Made by a program: the position numbers and the translations under genes | NCBI GenBank assembly: GCA_009760855.2 | Contig: WPIO01000041.1 | Location: forward strand, 1,244,001 to 1,308,000 | Direction: 5' to 3' | DNA from: Cristatella mucedo | Taxonomy: Eukaryota; Bryozoa; Phylactolaemata; Cristatellidae | DNA: 64,000 nucleotides | Shown here: in pieces, positions 61,250 through 64,000 of the stretch | Layout: each line of letters opens with the position of its first letter | How positions within the stretch are numbered: position 1 is the stretch's first letter | The notes under the pieces: generated by a model | Told to the model about the DNA's origin: nothing | Database searches by the model: none | The model's input: the letters and a program-made list of their open reading frames with translations, nothing else

Positions 61250-61850
61250 GGACGCTATGTATGTCATGTATCTCCGTCTGTAACTCCACAAAGTCATAAA
61301 GACCATGTGGGTGTTACGCAGGAGAGTTTTGTATAGCGCACTCACAGCCTAAGCGGCTTTCGGTACGCATTCGGTACCCAACAGACTTCGTCTCACGCAA
61401 CAAAGAGAAAGTGGGAAGCATAGCAGATTTAGGAGAGCACTTGAGGTAGTGAGTAGCATAGAAGTAGCAGTTCAGGACCGCTGAAAAAGATGTGCCATAG
61501 TCGGCAGTTGGAGAGCAGATGTCATTGCGTAAGAATTGTGGAAGCGAGTTCCACAGTCTACGACCTGCAGATCTAAAGCTTCTGTCGCCAACGGTCTTTA
61601 AGTGGAGGAATGGGACAGCTAATTTATTGTCCACGCAGGACCTGCGGGCGCGAACAGGCTGAAACTGATGCAGCAGTTCAGCTAGGTACGAAGGAGCCAA
61701 GCTGTGGCGGGCCTTGTGGGTCAGCGTAAGAACTTTGCTCTGTATCCTTTGCTCAACCGGCAACCATCGTAGCTCTTTCAGCAAAGGTGACACGTGCTCT
61801 AACCGCTGGGACTTGAAGACCAGCCTTGCAGCCATATTTATAGTCCTGCG
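61250..61850 (-). mobile_element. LINE B C-terminal region and 3' end, young copy
   Basis: An open frame of 173 codons (61,314-61,835) reads ARLVFKSQRLEHVSPLLKEL, the LPVEQRIQSKVLTLTHKAR segment and LKTVGDRSFRSAGRRLWNSL. A TATGTATGTCATGTAT tail is at the left. It is the least damaged LINE B piece here. Confidence 0.85.
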
Positions 61851-62104
61851 AATTTCATGAGATAGAGAGAGTGAGAGATAGAGTGAGTTATCATGAGATA
61901 GTGACTATTCGTAGCGATTTTATGCGAGCGCGCCATCTAAAGAAATAGTCGTCCAATTGTGCTGCGTGCTTTTGGGGCGAAGCTGCGCGCTATAACTGGC
62001 GCAGTAAAAATCGAGCCTCTCGTCGATGCGGAATCTTACTCTGAGGTCTCAAACTTCGCGGCTTCGGACTTGCAATGCTATAACGGCGGGCTCGCCTCGA
62101 TTGC

Positions 62105-62290
62105 GGGCCTCCTGCTCCTCCTCCTGCTCCTCCTGCTCCTGCTCCTCCTGCTCCTCCTCCTCCTCCTCTGTGCTTCCTCCGTGCTCCTCTGGTCATCTGC
62201 TTGCTCTCACACCTCCCATGCCTCTCGGCTACGCGGTTGCTCCTGCTCCTGCTCCTGCTCCTCCTCCTCCCGCTCCTCCTCCTGCTCCTC
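62105..62290 (+). repeat. (CTC/CTG) trinucleotide microsatellite
   Basis: CTCCTG- and CTCCTC-type arrays at 62,107-62,170 and 62,240-62,290, open in several frames on both strands by triplet periodicity. Confidence 0.9.
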
Positions 62291-63425
62291 CTCCGCCGTG
62301 CTTGGCACGCTCCGCCCACGTCGGCACTGTCTGTACCAACCAATCATTGGCCGCGGCATGCCGACGTTTCACTAGCATCGCTGAACGCGACTGCGTACTT
62401 GTAATCCTGAAACGTCGAAATGCTAAATCGTAAAAATTGCAACGTTGCTAGTGCCTATTCGCTACTTCTGAAGAGCCACTGCAGCGAGTTCCTAACACTA
62501 GTGATTATAATTCAACCGATAACAGGCAGCCAGCGGTTGATGGAAGAACTAATGGCTTTTCAAAATAGCAATCTGCATTCGAGTGACACCAACGTGACAC
62601 CAAATAGGGGTCGAGGCAGTCGCGATTGAGGTTGCTGAGCAAGTCTGCATGCCCGGATGCCGGCGTGAAAGAAATTCACCTGCGTGGCTGACGTGGATGC
62701 GTGCCTTGTTTCACGTTTCGTGCCGGCGCGTTTCTTGCAAGAGAAGTCCAGGCCTGGTGACACGCATTGACTGTGACAGCGTCACCGTCCCTAACTCAGG
62801 CGACGGAATGGCGACAAGGCAAAGCCAAAAAAGCGTCAGCCGCTGGCCGACGCTTTCCTAAACATGGCTTCTGACGGAGTTCTTTCGTCAAGGTCAAGGT
62901 CGGCGTGGACCTGCGTATTGACGACGGCGACTTGTTCCGTGACGAGGCTGCGGTCCCGGTGCTTCTGTACGTGCCATAATGTGTAATTCGAATGAACGAG
63001 TTACATGTATCGAGAGAGAAATAGTGATACCGCGGCGTGCATGAAGGTTTTTAATAATTTTTTCTGATTTAATTGAATTATGTGTATCATACATGGCTGT
63101 ACTGTACAAAACATGACCGGACCAGAAAAATCGTTTTATACTGAACGATACGCATATAGAATCCGTCACCATTTCAGGTAGCGGAACGCCAGCGTCTGGC
63201 GCCATTCAGAACCAGTCCCCGTGACAGACTGCATTACCAGCCAGCCGAACTTCTACGGCCTAAAAGCCTGAGCGCAGGAATCAGCAAGCGCTGCCGCTGC
63301 TGCTGTTGCTCGTTGGTTGCATAAGTTTCAGACTCGCGTCGCCGAGGACGCTGCAGGTCAGCCGCTCATAGGAGCCACACCTTTCGAGGGTCAGTTCGCA
63401 GCTCTAATAATACGCATCTACGGAA
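62291..63425. other. Unassigned DNA
   Basis: A CCAATCATTGG palindrome (CCAAT box on both strands) at about 62,340 next to a GCTCCGCCC box could be part of a promoter, but no following gene is recognised. A 69-codon frame (62,420-62,629) and a 103-codon minus frame (62,894-63,205) have no known domains. Confidence 0.3.
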
Positions 63426-63905
<480 letters not shown>

Positions 63906-64000
63906 AGGCATAGCCTCAGCCAAAATGTGCGTTGCGCTTTGAGGTTTGCAGGGCACTGCACTGGCGGCTGCGGCCAATTCTGGCTACACCCGGAAGCCGC

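Overview
This window comes from an animal nuclear genome, most likely an aquatic invertebrate; the species cannot be fixed from the sequence. It has spliceosomal-type intron signals, tRNA-derived SINEs, APE-type non-LTR retrotransposons of the L2/CR1/Rex1 kind, decayed LTR and hAT elements, and three intronless-in-CDS genes for Golgi type II fucosyltransferases. There are no bacterial operons, rRNA genes or CRISPR arrays. Base composition swings between AT-rich deserts and very GC-rich blocks, and mononucleotide G or C runs are unusually common.

The only genes I would defend as functional host genes are three GT11 (alpha-1,2-fucosyltransferase-like) paralogs: FT1 (about 23.1-24.4 kb, +), FT2 (38.3-39.6 kb, -) and FT3 (48.1-49.3 kb, -). 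FT1 and FT2 are almost identical from the stem to the stop, share their 3' flank, and share a small intron in the 3' UTR. Their N-terminal parts differ. FT3 is an older paralog with the same catalytic motifs.

Most of the rest is repeats. LINE family A (ATT-repeat tail) is present in about 25 pieces. The largest are 8.4-10.6, 11.2-13.2, 27.2-28.9, 30.5-31.7, 49.5-52.1 and 53.6-55.4 kb. The last two carry 540-570 codon open reverse transcriptase frames in opposite orientation. LINE family B (TTACA-like tail) has about seven pieces. SINE1 is a tRNA-like head joined to a tail that copies the LINE A 3' end. SINE2 is a second tRNA-like family with its own conserved 3' module. Two LTR-type elements are recognisable (3.1-5.55 kb with a gag-like frame; 55.75-58.15 kb with TG...CA ends and a 4-bp duplication), plus a gag-protease remnant at 13.9-15.1 kb and a hAT-like transposase pseudogene at 35.9-37.1 kb. 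Five unnamed dispersed repeats (called C, D, E, F and G here) occur two or three times each.

Layout: 0-21 kb repeat mosaic; 21-25 kb FT1 with GC-rich 5' flank; 25-35 kb repeats and unassigned DNA; 35-37 kb hAT remnant; 37.8-40 kb FT2; 40-47 kb unassigned DNA with short repeats; 47-49.4 kb FT3; 49.5-61.9 kb LINE and LTR cluster; 62-64 kb microsatellites. The most unusual theme is a set of perfect or near-perfect short-loop inverted repeats. One lies inside a SINE1 copy and one templated patch lies inside a LINE A frame; both point to template-switch events. No evidence of a new multi-gene system was found.
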